From: CAZMUN01 sp964569815
GTDB taxonomy: Archaea; Iainarchaeota; Iainarchaeia; Iainarchaeales; GCA-2688035
Direction: 5' to 3'
Assembly (NCBI GenBank): GCA_964569815.1
Contig: CAZMUN010000027.1
Location: forward strand, 1-15,322
Length of the DNA stretch: 15,322 nt
Shown: piece by piece, positions 1 through 5,668 of the stretch
Layout of the letters: each line of letters starts with the position of its first letter
Numbering within the stretch: the stretch's first letter is position 1
Notes under the pieces: model-generated
The model's input: only the letters and a program-made list of their open reading frames with translations
Database searches by the model: none
What the model was told of the DNA's origin: nothing
Program-made: the position numbers and the translations under genes

Positions 1-853
1 GGCACCAGCCGAAATATTCCTTCATCTGTGCTTCGGTGAGAAACTGGGCCATGTATGTTGCTCTGCTGTGCCGAAAGTGATGTGGGTTAACTGGTTTTTT
101 TATGCCGGCTTTTCGCCCAATAGCTTTTAGTATTTTCAGTATGTTTCTGTGCTTCATGATGCCTGAAAAGCCTTTTTCAAGGTTTACCCAGACAAAGGCG
201 TCAGGATTGTTTCTATCTGGATGCTGATTAATCCATTCGAGAAGGTTCGGTGCAGAATTTATTATCCTGACTCTGCGCATTCCAGTCTTGCCGTTTACCA
301 GCAGCTTGCAGCCCATGTCGTCAAAGACCACGTTCTTTAATTGCAATGTGCCAATTTCGCCTACACGGGCACCGGTTTCCCATAGAACGGTTAAGAGGGC
401 CTTGTCTCTTGAGTTGCTTGCTTTTGTCTCCATTTCCTTTATGTCTTCCTGCGTCAAGAGGTTTTCAGGAAGCTTGTCTGACTTCTTTTTTCTGGACCTC
501 ATCCAGGCAACGGCCCCAATGTGTTTGCCGCCTTCAAGCCATTTGTAGAAGGTCTTGAATATTTCCTTGTCTGTGTCGATTGTTGCAACGGCTTTGCCTG
601 CTTCTTTTCTGAAGGTAATGTAGTCTTGGAAGTCTTTGGCTGTCGCTTTCTCAAAGTCTTTTTTGATGAATCTGGCAGCGTACTTTAACGAGTTGATTTG
701 CCTCATCATTCTTGGCTTTGAAATGTCCCTGGAATAGTTGTAGCGGTAGAACTCCAGAATCAGTTTCTCGTTATGCTCAGAAAGCCCAAAACGCTTCAAG
801 TTTTGAATCTCGCGTTCGAGGTTTCTGTCATAATCATGTATGTAGACTTTCAT
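1..853 (-). CDS. Tyrosine recombinase/integrase (XerC/D-like), partial at window edge
   Basis: Reading from ATG at 853 gives 284 codons without a stop before the window edge, so the C-terminus, including the catalytic tyrosine, lies outside. An SAM-like N-terminal core-binding region (about residues 25-115) precedes the catalytic domain. Visible catalytic elements are Arg163 in ETGARVGE, Lys189 in the NGKTG beta-hairpin, and His258-x-x-Arg261 in PHHFRHSRAT. The end of the visible part (TEAQMKEYFGW) matches the second recombinase at 14784-15322 almost residue for residue. An SD sequence AAGGAGAG (863-870) supports the start. The gene begins 70 bp from the 3' end of a tRNA-Leu gene, the usual place for an integrase of an element inserted in a tRNA. 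It may be an element integrase or a XerA-like chromosomal recombinase; the former is favoured by the tRNA and the second copy. Confidence 0.93.
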   Translation of the reverse strand, partial: MKVYIHDYDRNLEREIQNLKRFGLSEHNEKLILEFYRYNYSRDISKPRMMRQINSLKYAARFIKKDFEKATAKDFQDYITFRKEAGKAVATIDTDKEIFKTFYKWLEGGKHIGAVAWMRSRKKKSDKLPENLLTQEDIKEMETKASNSRDKALLTVLWETGARVGEIGTLQLKNVVFDDMGCKLLVNGKTGMRRVRIINSAPNLLEWINQHPDRNNPDAFVWVNLEKGFSGIMKHRNILKILKAIGRKAGIKKPVNPHHFRHSRATYMAQFLTEAQMKEYFGWC

Positions 854-862
854 ATGCGAACA

Positions 863-890
863 CTCTCCTTCAACCGAAAAGCACTTAAAG
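863..890 (-). promoter_or_regulatory. Promoter and RBS of the left integrase
   Basis: On the minus strand a TATA-like CTTTAAGTGC (881-890) lies about 30 bp upstream of the integrase ATG, and AAGGAGAG (863-870) lies 9 nt before it. The rest of the gap to the tRNA (854-923) shows nothing else recognisable. Confidence 0.45.
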
Positions 891-923
891 GCTTTCTGTG
901 AGAGCATCGCATTTGAAGCCCTA

Positions 924-1103
924 TGCGGGAGGGAAGATTCGAACTCCCGTAAGCCACTAAGGCACCAGGCAACTGCAGCCCAATTCCAAGGGCCTTGCAA
1001 AAAAGGCTTCAGCGCATGAGCGCTGCCCTTTTCCCAAGGCTTTTTTCCTGCAGGAAAAAAGGCTTCCTCAACCTGGCCGAATTGACCGCTATCGGACTCC
1101 CGC
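924..1103 (-). tRNA. tRNA-Leu(GAG) with a canonical 37/38 intron
   Basis: On the minus strand the acceptor arm is GCGGGAG (1103-1097) paired with CTCCCGC (931-925), with discriminator A924 and no encoded CCA. The D-loop holds AGCGGTCAA. The anticodon stem CCAGG (1076-1072) pairs with CCTGG (969-965). The anticodon loop reads TT-GAG-G, giving Leu. The long variable arm GCC-TTAGT-GGC and the T-arm GGGAG-TTCGAAT-CTTCC fit a type II tRNA. The exons are about 1103-1066 and 970-924 (85 nt mature), and the intron is about 971-1065 (95 nt). The splice sites fit a bulge-helix-bulge: 5' bulge GG|A, 3' bulge TT|G, a central helix TTGA/GCAG (one A.G mismatch), and an AGCC/GGCT helix inside the intron. 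The intron itself folds into hairpins (CTTTTTTCC-TGCA-GGAAAAAAG and CAGCGC-TCAT-GCGCTG). Confidence 0.9.
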
Positions 1104-1160
1104 TTTTTTAAAAAATTTAGGCAATAAAAAAATGTTAAAAAAGGGATTTAAAGCTTGCCC
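1104..1160 (-). promoter_or_regulatory. T-rich end of the FKBP transcript overlapping the tRNA-Leu promoter
   Basis: In the minus-strand direction, just after the FKBP stop, there are three T-runs (T6, T7 and T6) typical of archaeal oligo-T termination. The middle one (TTTTTTTATTG, about 1124-1134) sits roughly 25 bp before the tRNA 5' end, where a TATA box is expected. Both roles are inferred from composition and spacing only. Confidence 0.4.
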
Positions 1161-1162
1161 TT

Positions 1163-1696
1163 TCAGGCTTTTTGGATGTCTACTACCTTTATCCAAAAGG
1201 TGAGGGTTTTTCCTGCAAGCCTGTGGTTGAAGTCTATTACAACCGTGTCCTGCTTTATTTCCTTTACAATGCCGTTTGCGCCCTGTGAGTTGGTTACATT
1301 CATTCCAGGCTGCAGCGAGTCAGCGTTTTCAATGCTTGTCTTTGGAATTTCCGCAACCCTGGCCGGGTCTGATTGGCCATAGGCCTGCTCTGGGCTTAGC
1401 GTAACGGTTTTTTCCTCGTTCAAGGCCATTCCTATTACCGCTGCATCAAAGCCTTTGATCATTTGGCCTGCTCCTGCAGTGAATTCCAGTGGGTCACGGC
1501 CTTCGCTTGAATCAAACATGGTTCCGTCCTGCAAGGTTCCACGGTATTCGACTTTTACTTTGTTACCTGCTTCAACTTTTTCCATTTCGTTTCCCCCATT
1601 GGGCCCGTTTTCGGGCTGTTCTTCAGGCTGCTGAACACATCCACTAAAAGCAAGGAGTAGTATAAGCAGGCTCCAAAAGACTGTTTTTTTCTGCAT
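1163..1696 (-). CDS. FKBP-type peptidyl-prolyl isomerase, lipoprotein
   Basis: This 177-aa protein has a hydrophobic signal peptide ending in the lipobox LAFSGC (Cys20), then a Glu/Pro/Gly/Asn-rich linker (about 21-44), then an FKBP domain. FKBP landmarks are VEYRGTLQDGTMFDSS (about 49-64), the GQMIKGFDAAVIGM core (about 77-90) and the SPEQAYG segment (about 101-107). A SlyD-like insert-in-flap subdomain follows (about 110-150), and the sheet closes with GKTLTFWIKVV. The enzyme would catalyse cis-trans isomerisation of X-Pro bonds and act as a chaperone; the lipobox places it on the outer face of the cytoplasmic membrane. The gene starts leaderless, 24-32 bp after a TATA box, and is divergent from the DUF1003 gene. 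Family assignment is firm; the substrate is unknown. Confidence 0.94.
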   Translation of the reverse strand: MQKKTVFWSLLILLLAFSGCVQQPEEQPENGPNGGNEMEKVEAGNKVKVEYRGTLQDGTMFDSSEGRDPLEFTAGAGQMIKGFDAAVIGMALNEEKTVTLSPEQAYGQSDPARVAEIPKTSIENADSLQPGMNVTNSQGANGIVKEIKQDTVVIDFNHRLAGKTLTFWIKVVDIQKA

Positions 1697-1718
1697 GGAT
1701 TATTTTGAACAGGGCTTT

Positions 1719-1760
1719 CTTTTAATAGTTTTCTGAAAGAATGGGAAAGAATTAAATACC
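1719..1760. promoter_or_regulatory. Divergent promoters for the FKBP and DUF1003 genes
   Basis: On the minus strand TATTAAAAG (1720-1728) lies 24-32 bp upstream of the FKBP ATG at 1696. On the plus strand ATTAAATACC (1751-1760) lies 23-32 bp upstream of the DUF1003 ATG at 1783. Neither gene has an SD sequence, so both transcripts are probably leaderless. Confidence 0.6.
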
Positions 1761-1782
1761 AAAAAAGCCTTTTTTTCTTTTT

Positions 1783-2253
1783 ATGAGTTCAAACCGTAAG
1801 AGCCCTTGGGAAAGGCAAAGGCTTTCTTTTGGCCAGTGGCTTGCTGACAGGCTTGCACAGTGGGCCGGGAGCTGGGCCTTCATAGTTGGTTTCTTTGTTT
1901 TTCTTGTCATCTGGATTGCAATAAACATCGAGCTCCTGTTTTTCCAAAAATGGGACCCTTATCCCTTTATTCTGCTTAATCTGCTTTTAAGCTGTCTTGC
2001 GGCAATTCAGGCCCCTGTTATTCTCATGAGCCAGAACCGTGCAGCTGAACGGGACAGGCACCAGGCAAAGAAAGACTATTATATTGACAGGAAAGCAGAA
2101 AAGGAAATCAAGATCTTGCAGGCACAGGTTTTGGAGCTAAAGCAATTGCTTTCCAACCAGTCTATAGCCAAGGAATCTGAAAAGATTGAAACAGAGATAA
2201 AGGCAATCCAGCGCGAGTTGGAGGGAATGCGCAAAACCCTTCAAATAGAGTAG
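1783..2253 (+). CDS. DUF1003 family membrane protein
   Basis: The protein (156 aa) has a short amphipathic N-terminal segment, two membrane helices (about 32-49 and 61-81) and a charged C-terminal half predicted to form a coiled coil (about 100-153). The signature WDPYPFILLNLLLSCLAAIQ and the following APVILMSQNRAAERDR are characteristic of DUF1003, small inner-membrane proteins whose function is not established. The two-helix hairpin should leave both termini, with the coiled coil, in the cytoplasm. The start is set by a TATA box (1751-1760) at leaderless distance. It converges on the HxlR gene with a 13-bp gap; a plus-strand T6 at about 2259-2264 could end the transcript. Confidence 0.9.
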   Translation: MSSNRKSPWERQRLSFGQWLADRLAQWAGSWAFIVGFFVFLVIWIAINIELLFFQKWDPYPFILLNLLLSCLAAIQAPVILMSQNRAAERDRHQAKKDYYIDRKAEKEIKILQAQVLELKQLLSNQSIAKESEKIETEIKAIQRELEGMRKTLQIE

Positions 2254-2266
2254 AAACCCTTTTTTG

Positions 2267-2626
2267 CTAGAATTCGCAGTGCTTGCAGTTCATGCTTTCA
2301 CAGTGCTCGTTTTTGACCTTCCACTTAAGGCCCCATCTTTTCACTGCTTTTATCACTTTTACAAAGTCTTCTCCGCTGCCCGTAAGCCCGTACTTTGATT
2401 TAACAGGAAACTCGCTTGAATCAACCCTGTTTTTTATAAGCCCCTGTTGTTTAAGCTCTTTCAATCGCATTGAAAGCATTTTTGGCGTTATGGTTGGAAG
2501 CTTTGCCTTGAGCTGGGAATAGCGCTTCCACTTGGTTTTGCCCTTGTAGAGTTCAAGTATTATGAGAATCGTCCAACGCTTTCCTGCAAAGTCCATTACC
2601 TGGTAAACAGGGCACTTTTTGTTCAT
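2267..2626 (-). CDS. HxlR/MarR-like winged-helix transcription regulator
   Basis: This 119-aa protein opens with the HxlR signature: a cysteine near the N-terminus (Cys5 in KKCPVYQVMDFAGKRWTILII), then a winged helix in which residues about 45-62 (ITPKMLSMRLKELKQQGLI) form the recognition helix, then the wing and a C-terminal dimer helix. HxlR proteins such as YodB and HypR sense oxidants or electrophiles through the N-terminal Cys. Here there is also a Cys-rich tail (Cys109, Cys114, Cys117), which could form disulphides or bind metal. The gene is divergent from the oxidative-stress operon at 2813-6180 and is its most likely regulator, as well as regulating itself. The family is clear; redox sensing is inferred. 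Confidence 0.92.
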   Translation of the reverse strand: MNKKCPVYQVMDFAGKRWTILIILELYKGKTKWKRYSQLKAKLPTITPKMLSMRLKELKQQGLIKNRVDSSEFPVKSKYGLTGSGEDFVKVIKAVKRWGLKWKVKNEHCESMNCKHCEF

Positions 2627-2630
2627 AATA

Positions 2631-2693
2631 TACTTTTAGAAACTAGGGCCTATTTATACTTTGGTATCGCTAATATATGTGCTATAAAAAAGG
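2631..2693. promoter_or_regulatory. Divergent promoter/operator region between hxlR and the redox operon
   Basis: GTATAAATA on the minus strand (2651-2659) is a strong TATA box about 25-33 bp from the HxlR ATG. CTATAAAAAAGG on the plus strand (2682-2693) is a TATA candidate for the operon and would give a 5' leader of roughly 100 nt before the first SD. Between the HxlR start and its TATA box lies the imperfect dyad TACTTTTAGAAACTA (2631-2645), a plausible operator for autoregulation. A related TACTTTGGTATCGCTA starts at 2657. Operator identity is inferred from position. Confidence 0.5.
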
Positions 2694-2812
2694 TACTCAG
2701 CGCATTGGCCCCCAGCGCAGGAGTTGGTTGAAGTGGTTTTTTGGGGCAGCGGCTTTTTGGGATGCTGCTGCCTTCCCAGCCCTCAACCTTTGTTTTTTGA
2801 AGGTGATGAAAG

Positions 2813-3144
2813 ATGAAGAAAATGAGTATAGGCGATTTGAAAAAAATGCTTGGCCAGGGAGAAGATTTTTTTTGGCCGATGTAAGAAACAAGCCTGTTTT
2901 TGGGGAAGGCCATCTTCCAAACGCAGTGAACGTTCCTGTTGACGGTTTCGGTTTTTTGGAAAAGGTTAAGGAAAGGGTTCCTGGAAAGAGCGCAAAAATC
3001 GTTTTGTACTGTGGAAGGCTTTCCTGCAAGCGCTCTCCAAAAGCGTTTGCAAGGCTTAAAAGAGCTGGTTTTGAAAACGTTTGGGTTTTTGAAGGAGGCT
3101 TTGCTGACTGGATGGAAGCCGGCTATGAAGTGGAGGTGGCTTAG
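2813..3144 (+). CDS. Single-domain rhodanese (sulfurtransferase), apparent +1 frameshift at a T8 run
   Basis: The conserved part is LADVRNKPVFGEGHLPNAVNVPVDGF, then the active-site loop YCGRLSCKRSPKA and the closing GGFADWMEAGYEVE. Together these form a one-domain rhodanese that transfers sulfane sulfur through the first loop cysteine. The continuous frame upstream gives an unconvincing N-terminus, while the neighbouring frame from ATG 2813 gives the typical MSIGDLKKMLGQGEDFF start and is preceded at 5 nt by a perfect SD, GGTGAT (2802-2807). The two frames join if the run of eight T at 2866-2873 had nine. Either an assembly or sequencing error or a real frameshift is possible; the alternative uninterrupted start is ATG 2806. 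It is the first gene of the redox operon. The loop is longer than classic CRxGxR, as in several archaeal homologues. Confidence 0.8.
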
Positions 3145-3267
3145 ATGAGGGGACAAGATTTTGATGAATTGCTGCTTTGCGGCAGGCCTTTCTGTAAAGG
3201 CCCTGACGGCATTTACAGGAGCCGGCTTTTGAACACGGTTTCAAAAAAGGCACGATGGAGAGTTTAA
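3145..3267 (+). CDS. Small ORF of unknown function (40 aa) with a strong SD
   Basis: The ATG directly follows the rhodanese TAG and is preceded by GGAGGTG (3132-3138) at a 6-nt spacing, among the best ribosome-binding sites in the window. The product is basic at its C-terminus and has Cys12 and Cys17 in LLCGRPFCKG, echoing the CGRLSC loop of the rhodanese upstream. Its stop overlaps the SD of the next gene (AAGGTGA, 3266-3272). I do not recognise a family. It could be a redox peptide or a degraded remnant; the good SD and tight packing favour a translated gene. Confidence 0.45.
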   Translation: MRGQDFDELLLCGRPFCKGPDGIYRSRLLNTVSKKARWRV

Positions 3268-3278
3268 GGTGACCTGCA

Positions 3279-3590
3279 GTGGATGAAAAAGGGCAATGGT
3301 TTGATTTGGGAGATGCGCCGGCTTGCGGCAAGGGAAGCATTGTAAGCAGGCAGCTTCACAACCAGCTTGGAAAAGAGGCTACGCTGTTTTGTATGGCTTC
3401 AGGCACGTCTATTTCAGATCATGCTGCAACAAAGCCTGGTGTTGCCATGGTTTTTAACGGCAAGGGAGTTTTTAATTTAGCAGGTAAAGATATTCCTTTG
3501 AGGCCTGGGACAGTTGTTTTTATGAAAAAGGGCGAGATGCATTCATTGCAGGCGGAGGAAAAGCTTTCTTTTATGCTTTTGCTTTTGTAG
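3279..3590 (+). CDS. Small cupin-domain protein
   Basis: This 103-aa protein is a single conserved beta-barrel. Motif 1 is represented by SGTSISDHAATKPGVAMVFNG and motif 2 by LRPGTVVFMKKGEMHSL, with His residues at SDH and GEMH as likely metal ligands (fewer than in the canonical two-His-plus-Glu site). The GTG start at 3279 is chosen because AAGGTGA (3266-3272) sits 6 nt upstream; the nearby ATG at 3283 is out of frame. Cupins of this size are often metal-binding sensors or small-molecule oxygenases or isomerases, so the substrate cannot be named. Its place between the rhodanese and rubrerythrin genes suggests a role in the same stress response. Confidence 0.82.
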   Translation: MDEKGQWFDLGDAPACGKGSIVSRQLHNQLGKEATLFCMASGTSISDHAATKPGVAMVFNGKGVFNLAGKDIPLRPGTVVFMKKGEMHSLQAEEKLSFMLLLL

Positions 3591-3601
3591 GAGGCGTTTT
3601 T

Positions 3602-3660
3602 TTGCGAGAGTTGGAGAAAAGGCTTTGAAGGAAGAAATGGGTTTGGTTGGAAAAATTTGA
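3602..3660 (+). other. Possible broken mini-ORF in the gap between cupin and desulforedoxin-like genes
   Basis: TAGGAGG (3588-3594) is followed after 7 nt by TTG (3602), which opens only eight codons (MRELEKRL). A second short frame ending at 3660 reads EEMGLVGKI. Adding one A to the AAAA run at 3617-3620 joins them into a 19-aa helix-like peptide, MRELEKKALKEEMGLVGKI. The SD of the following gene begins right after this stop. It may be a decayed or mis-sequenced leader gene, or nothing. Confidence 0.2.
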
Positions 3661-3675
3661 CAGGAGGTGTTTTTT

Positions 3676-3783
3676 GTGGGAAAATACAACTGCAGCGCAT
3701 GCGGAAAAGAAGTGGATCCAAAAAAGGCCCACAAGTGCTGTGAAGGCGAAAAAAGGCACTTTAAGGGCAAAGGTTTGAAATAA
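3676..3783 (+). CDS. Desulforedoxin-like mini metalloprotein (35 aa)
   Basis: A GTG start lies 7 nt after the near-perfect SD CAGGAGGTG (3661-3669). The product has a CxxC pair (Cys6, Cys9) and an adjacent CC pair (Cys21, Cys22), followed by a basic tail. CxxC...CC is the ligand pattern of desulforedoxin and of the N-terminal domain of desulfoferrodoxin, which hold one Fe(Cys)4 centre. Desulforedoxin itself is about 36 aa, matching this length, although the spacing between the pairs is shorter here. The gene sits directly before rubrerythrin and close to superoxide reductase, so an electron-carrier role is plausible. A structural zinc ribbon is the main alternative. Gene reality is well supported; the metal and role are inferred. 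Confidence 0.7.
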   Translation: MGKYNCSACGKEVDPKKAHKCCEGEKRHFKGKGLK

Positions 3784-3821
3784 AAACACTTGGTTCTAAT
3801 TAAAGTCAGGAGGGGTTGTTA

Positions 3822-4325
3822 ATGGAGGAAACTTTGAAAAATCTTGCAATGGCTTTTGTAGGCGAAAGCCAGGCAAACAGGAAATACCTTGCTTTTGCTG
3901 AAAAGGCCCAGCTTGAAGGCTTTGAAGAGGTTGCCAAGCTTTTCAGGGCTGCTGCAGAAGCAGAAACAGTGCACGCCTTGGCCCATTTCAAGGAAATGGG
4001 GTCAGTTAGAAACACTGAGAAAAACCTTAAGGCAGCCATTCAGGGGGAAACAAGCGAATTCACGGAAATGTACCCTAAGATGATTAAGGCAGCTGAAAAA
4101 GACGGTAAAAAGGGCGCAAAAGTCAGCTTTAAGAGAGCCAACCAGGTTGAAGAAGTCCATGCAGGCCTCTACAAAAAGGCTTTGGAAAGCGTTAAGGCTG
4201 GAAAGGACTTGGAAAAAGAGGATTTGTTTGTTTGCCAGGTCTGCGGAAACACTGTTGAAGGCAAGGCACCAGAAATTTGCCCTATTTGTGGTGCCCCAGA
4301 ACAGCAGTTCAAGGAAATTGAATAA
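3822..4325 (+). CDS. Rubrerythrin (peroxide-reducing di-iron protein)
   Basis: The start ATG at 3822 is chosen because AGGAGGGG (3808-3815) lies 6 nt before it; an upstream TTG would fall in the SD spacer. The 167-aa protein has a four-helix ferritin-like domain with di-iron ligands Glu15 (GESQANRKY), Glu48-x-x-His51 (AEAETVHA), Glu79 (GETSEF) and Glu110-x-x-His113 (QVEEVHAG). A C-terminal rubredoxin-like domain has CQVC (138-141) and CPIC (153-156). Rubrerythrin reduces hydrogen peroxide to water in the cytoplasm using electrons delivered through the rubredoxin centre. Length and all key residues are intact. It is followed at 37 bp by the ferritin-like gene. Confidence 0.97.
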   Translation: MEETLKNLAMAFVGESQANRKYLAFAEKAQLEGFEEVAKLFRAAAEAETVHALAHFKEMGSVRNTEKNLKAAIQGETSEFTEMYPKMIKAAEKDGKKGAKVSFKRANQVEEVHAGLYKKALESVKAGKDLEKEDLFVCQVCGNTVEGKAPEICPICGAPEQQFKEIE

Positions 4326-4362
4326 AAAAAAAGAGTCAAGGTTTGAAAGGAGGTAAAAAAAA

Positions 4363-4647
4363 ATGCTTTCAGATATACCAAAAAAGCTTGAAAAAGTTGA
4401 TAAGAAGCTTATCGACCAGGAAATTCTTCGGGTTGGCATAATTGCAGAGCTTGATGCAGTAAACCTTTACGAGCAGCTTGCTGCAATGGCCCAAGACGAG
4501 GACATAAGAAAAATTCTTATGGACATAGCGAAAGAAGAGAAAACCCATGTGGGCGAGTTCCAAAGCCTGCTTCTTGAAAGAGACAAGGAACAGGAAAAAG
4601 AGCTCGAAGCAGGGAAAAAAGAAGTTGAAGAGGAGCTTGGAAAATGA
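4363..4647 (+). CDS. Encapsulated-ferritin-like half-ferritin (EncFtn family)
   Basis: This 94-aa protein is half the length of a ferritin and predicted to be two antiparallel helices plus a charged C-terminal extension. Glu29 (IIAELDAVNLYEQ), Glu59 and His62 (AKEEKTHVGEFQ) have the spacing of the EncFtn ferroxidase ligands (E, 30 residues to E, 3 to H), and AELDAVNLYEQ aligns naturally with that family. EncFtn proteins form ring-shaped decamers that oxidise Fe(II) at subunit interfaces and usually act as encapsulin cargo. No encapsulin gene is visible here and the Glu/Lys-rich tail (about 73-94) does not resemble a cargo-loading peptide. AAAGGAGGT (4346-4354) precedes the ATG. Its stop overlaps the next start (ATGA). 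Confidence 0.85.
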   Translation: MLSDIPKKLEKVDKKLIDQEILRVGIIAELDAVNLYEQLAAMAQDEDIRKILMDIAKEEKTHVGEFQSLLLERDKEQEKELEAGKKEVEEELGK

Positions 4648-5018
4648 CTGAAAAACTCGAGGTATACAAATGCCAGGAATGTGGCGCAGTTGTTGAAGTT
4701 GTTCACGGCGCCTCTGGCGAACTGGTTTGCTGCGGAAAGCCAATGGAAAAGCTTGAAGAAAAAACCATGGATGAGGGAAGCGAAAAACATGTCCCGGTTT
4801 TTGAAAAAACCGAGGCAGGCATAAAAGTAAAAGTGGGCGCGGTTCCGCACCCAATGGAAGAAAAGCATTTCATTGAATGGGTTGAAGTCATTTCAAGCGG
4901 CACTGTCTACAGGGAATTCTTGAAGCCAGGCGATGCACCAGAAGCCGAATTTTCAATCAACACAGAAGATGTGCAAATGCGAATCTACTGCAACGTGCAC
5001 GGCCTTTGGAAAGGGTAA
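4644..5018 (+). CDS. dfx: Desulfoferrodoxin / 2Fe-superoxide reductase
   Basis: The protein is 124 aa. The N-terminal desulforedoxin domain carries Cys10, Cys13, Cys29 and Cys30 (CQEC...VCC), the rubredoxin-like centre I. The C-terminal superoxide-reductase domain has the complete His4Cys site: His49 (EKHVPV, with the catalytic Lys48), His69 and His75 (VPHPMEEKHFIEW), then Cys116 and His119 (YCNVHG). It reduces superoxide to hydrogen peroxide without producing oxygen; rubrerythrin two genes upstream would remove the peroxide. The ATG overlaps the ferritin-like stop, so the two are translationally coupled. Length and ligands match the family exactly. Confidence 0.97.
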   Translation: MTEKLEVYKCQECGAVVEVVHGASGELVCCGKPMEKLEEKTMDEGSEKHVPVFEKTEAGIKVKVGAVPHPMEEKHFIEWVEVISSGTVYREFLKPGDAPEAEFSINTEDVQMRIYCNVHGLWKG

Positions 5019-5044
5019 AAAATCCTTTCCAAGGCATTCTTTTT

Positions 5045-5668
5045 ATGAAACAGCTTGTTGAAAAGGTCAGGGTGCTGAAAAAAGGGCCTGTGAAAAAAAT
5101 TGTTGAGGCAAGAATTGCCCAATTCAAGGCCCTAGGCAGAAAAAACAGTGAAGGGCTATTCAATGAACTGTGCTTTTGCACCCTGACAGCAAACTTTGAT
5201 GCAGAGAAAAGCATTGAAATTCAGAACAAGGTCTGCAATGGCTTTTTGGAGCTTCCAAAAAAAAGGCTTGAGGAAAGGCTTCGCTCTCTCGGTTACAGGT
5301 ACCCAAACAGGGCCTCTTACATAAACGAGAACAGGAAGTGCGCTGCAGGCCTAAAACAGGTTCTTGAATCCATTCCAAGCGAAAAAGAGAAAAGGGAATG
5401 GCTTGCGGCAAACGTTAAAGGCCTTGGATTAAAGGAAGCCAGCCATTTTTTGAGAAACATCGGTTTCGACAACCTGGCTATAATAGATTTCCATATAGTG
5501 AACTTGCTTGAAAAAGAGGGCTTAATCAAAAAGCCAAAAGCCATGACAAAAAAAAGGTATCTTGAAATAGAAGCCGTTCTGGAAAAGGCTGCAAAAAGGC
5601 TTGGCATGACTTTAGCTGAACTCGACTTGTATTTGTGGTACTTGGAAACAGGAAAGGTGTTAAAATGA
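5045..5668 (+). CDS. Archaeal 8-oxoguanine DNA glycosylase/AP lyase (Ogg2 type)
   Basis: Starting at ATG 5045 gives 207 aa, the usual length of the archaeal Ogg2 family; an upstream TTG at 5006 would lie inside dfx. The helix-hairpin-helix-GPD core is VKGLGLKEASHFLRNIG (about 124-140) followed by NLAIIDFHIVNLL (about 143-155). It supplies the catalytic pair Lys130 and Asp148, and the C-terminus ends in a Lys as in Ogg2 proteins. The enzyme excises 8-oxoguanine from DNA and cleaves the abasic site by beta-elimination. The SD is weak, so translation probably depends on coupling with dfx (26-bp gap). Its stop overlaps the msrA start (ATGA). DNA repair in this operon fits an oxidative-stress regulon. 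Confidence 0.93.
   Translation: MKQLVEKVRVLKKGPVKKIVEARIAQFKALGRKNSEGLFNELCFCTLTANFDAEKSIEIQNKVCNGFLELPKKRLEERLRSLGYRYPNRASYINENRKCAAGLKQVLESIPSEKEKREWLAANVKGLGLKEASHFLRNIGFDNLAIIDFHIVNLLEKEGLIKKPKAMTKKRYLEIEAVLEKAAKRLGMTLAELDLYLWYLETGKVLK

Noticed and set aside
2677..2812. Rhodanese start at ATG 2677, giving a 43-residue Trp/Ala-rich N-terminus
   Set aside because: There is no SD and the sequence does not resemble rhodanese; a TATA box at 2682-2693 would lie downstream of this start.
2866..2873. Programmed frameshifting in the rhodanese gene
   Set aside because: No stimulatory structure or conserved slippery context can be shown, and a homopolymer indel is the simpler explanation.
2650..3156. 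Long minus-strand ORF opposite the rhodanese gene
   Set aside because: It is a mirror of real coding sequence, with no start signals and a Lys/Pro/Ser-rich composition typical of shadow frames.
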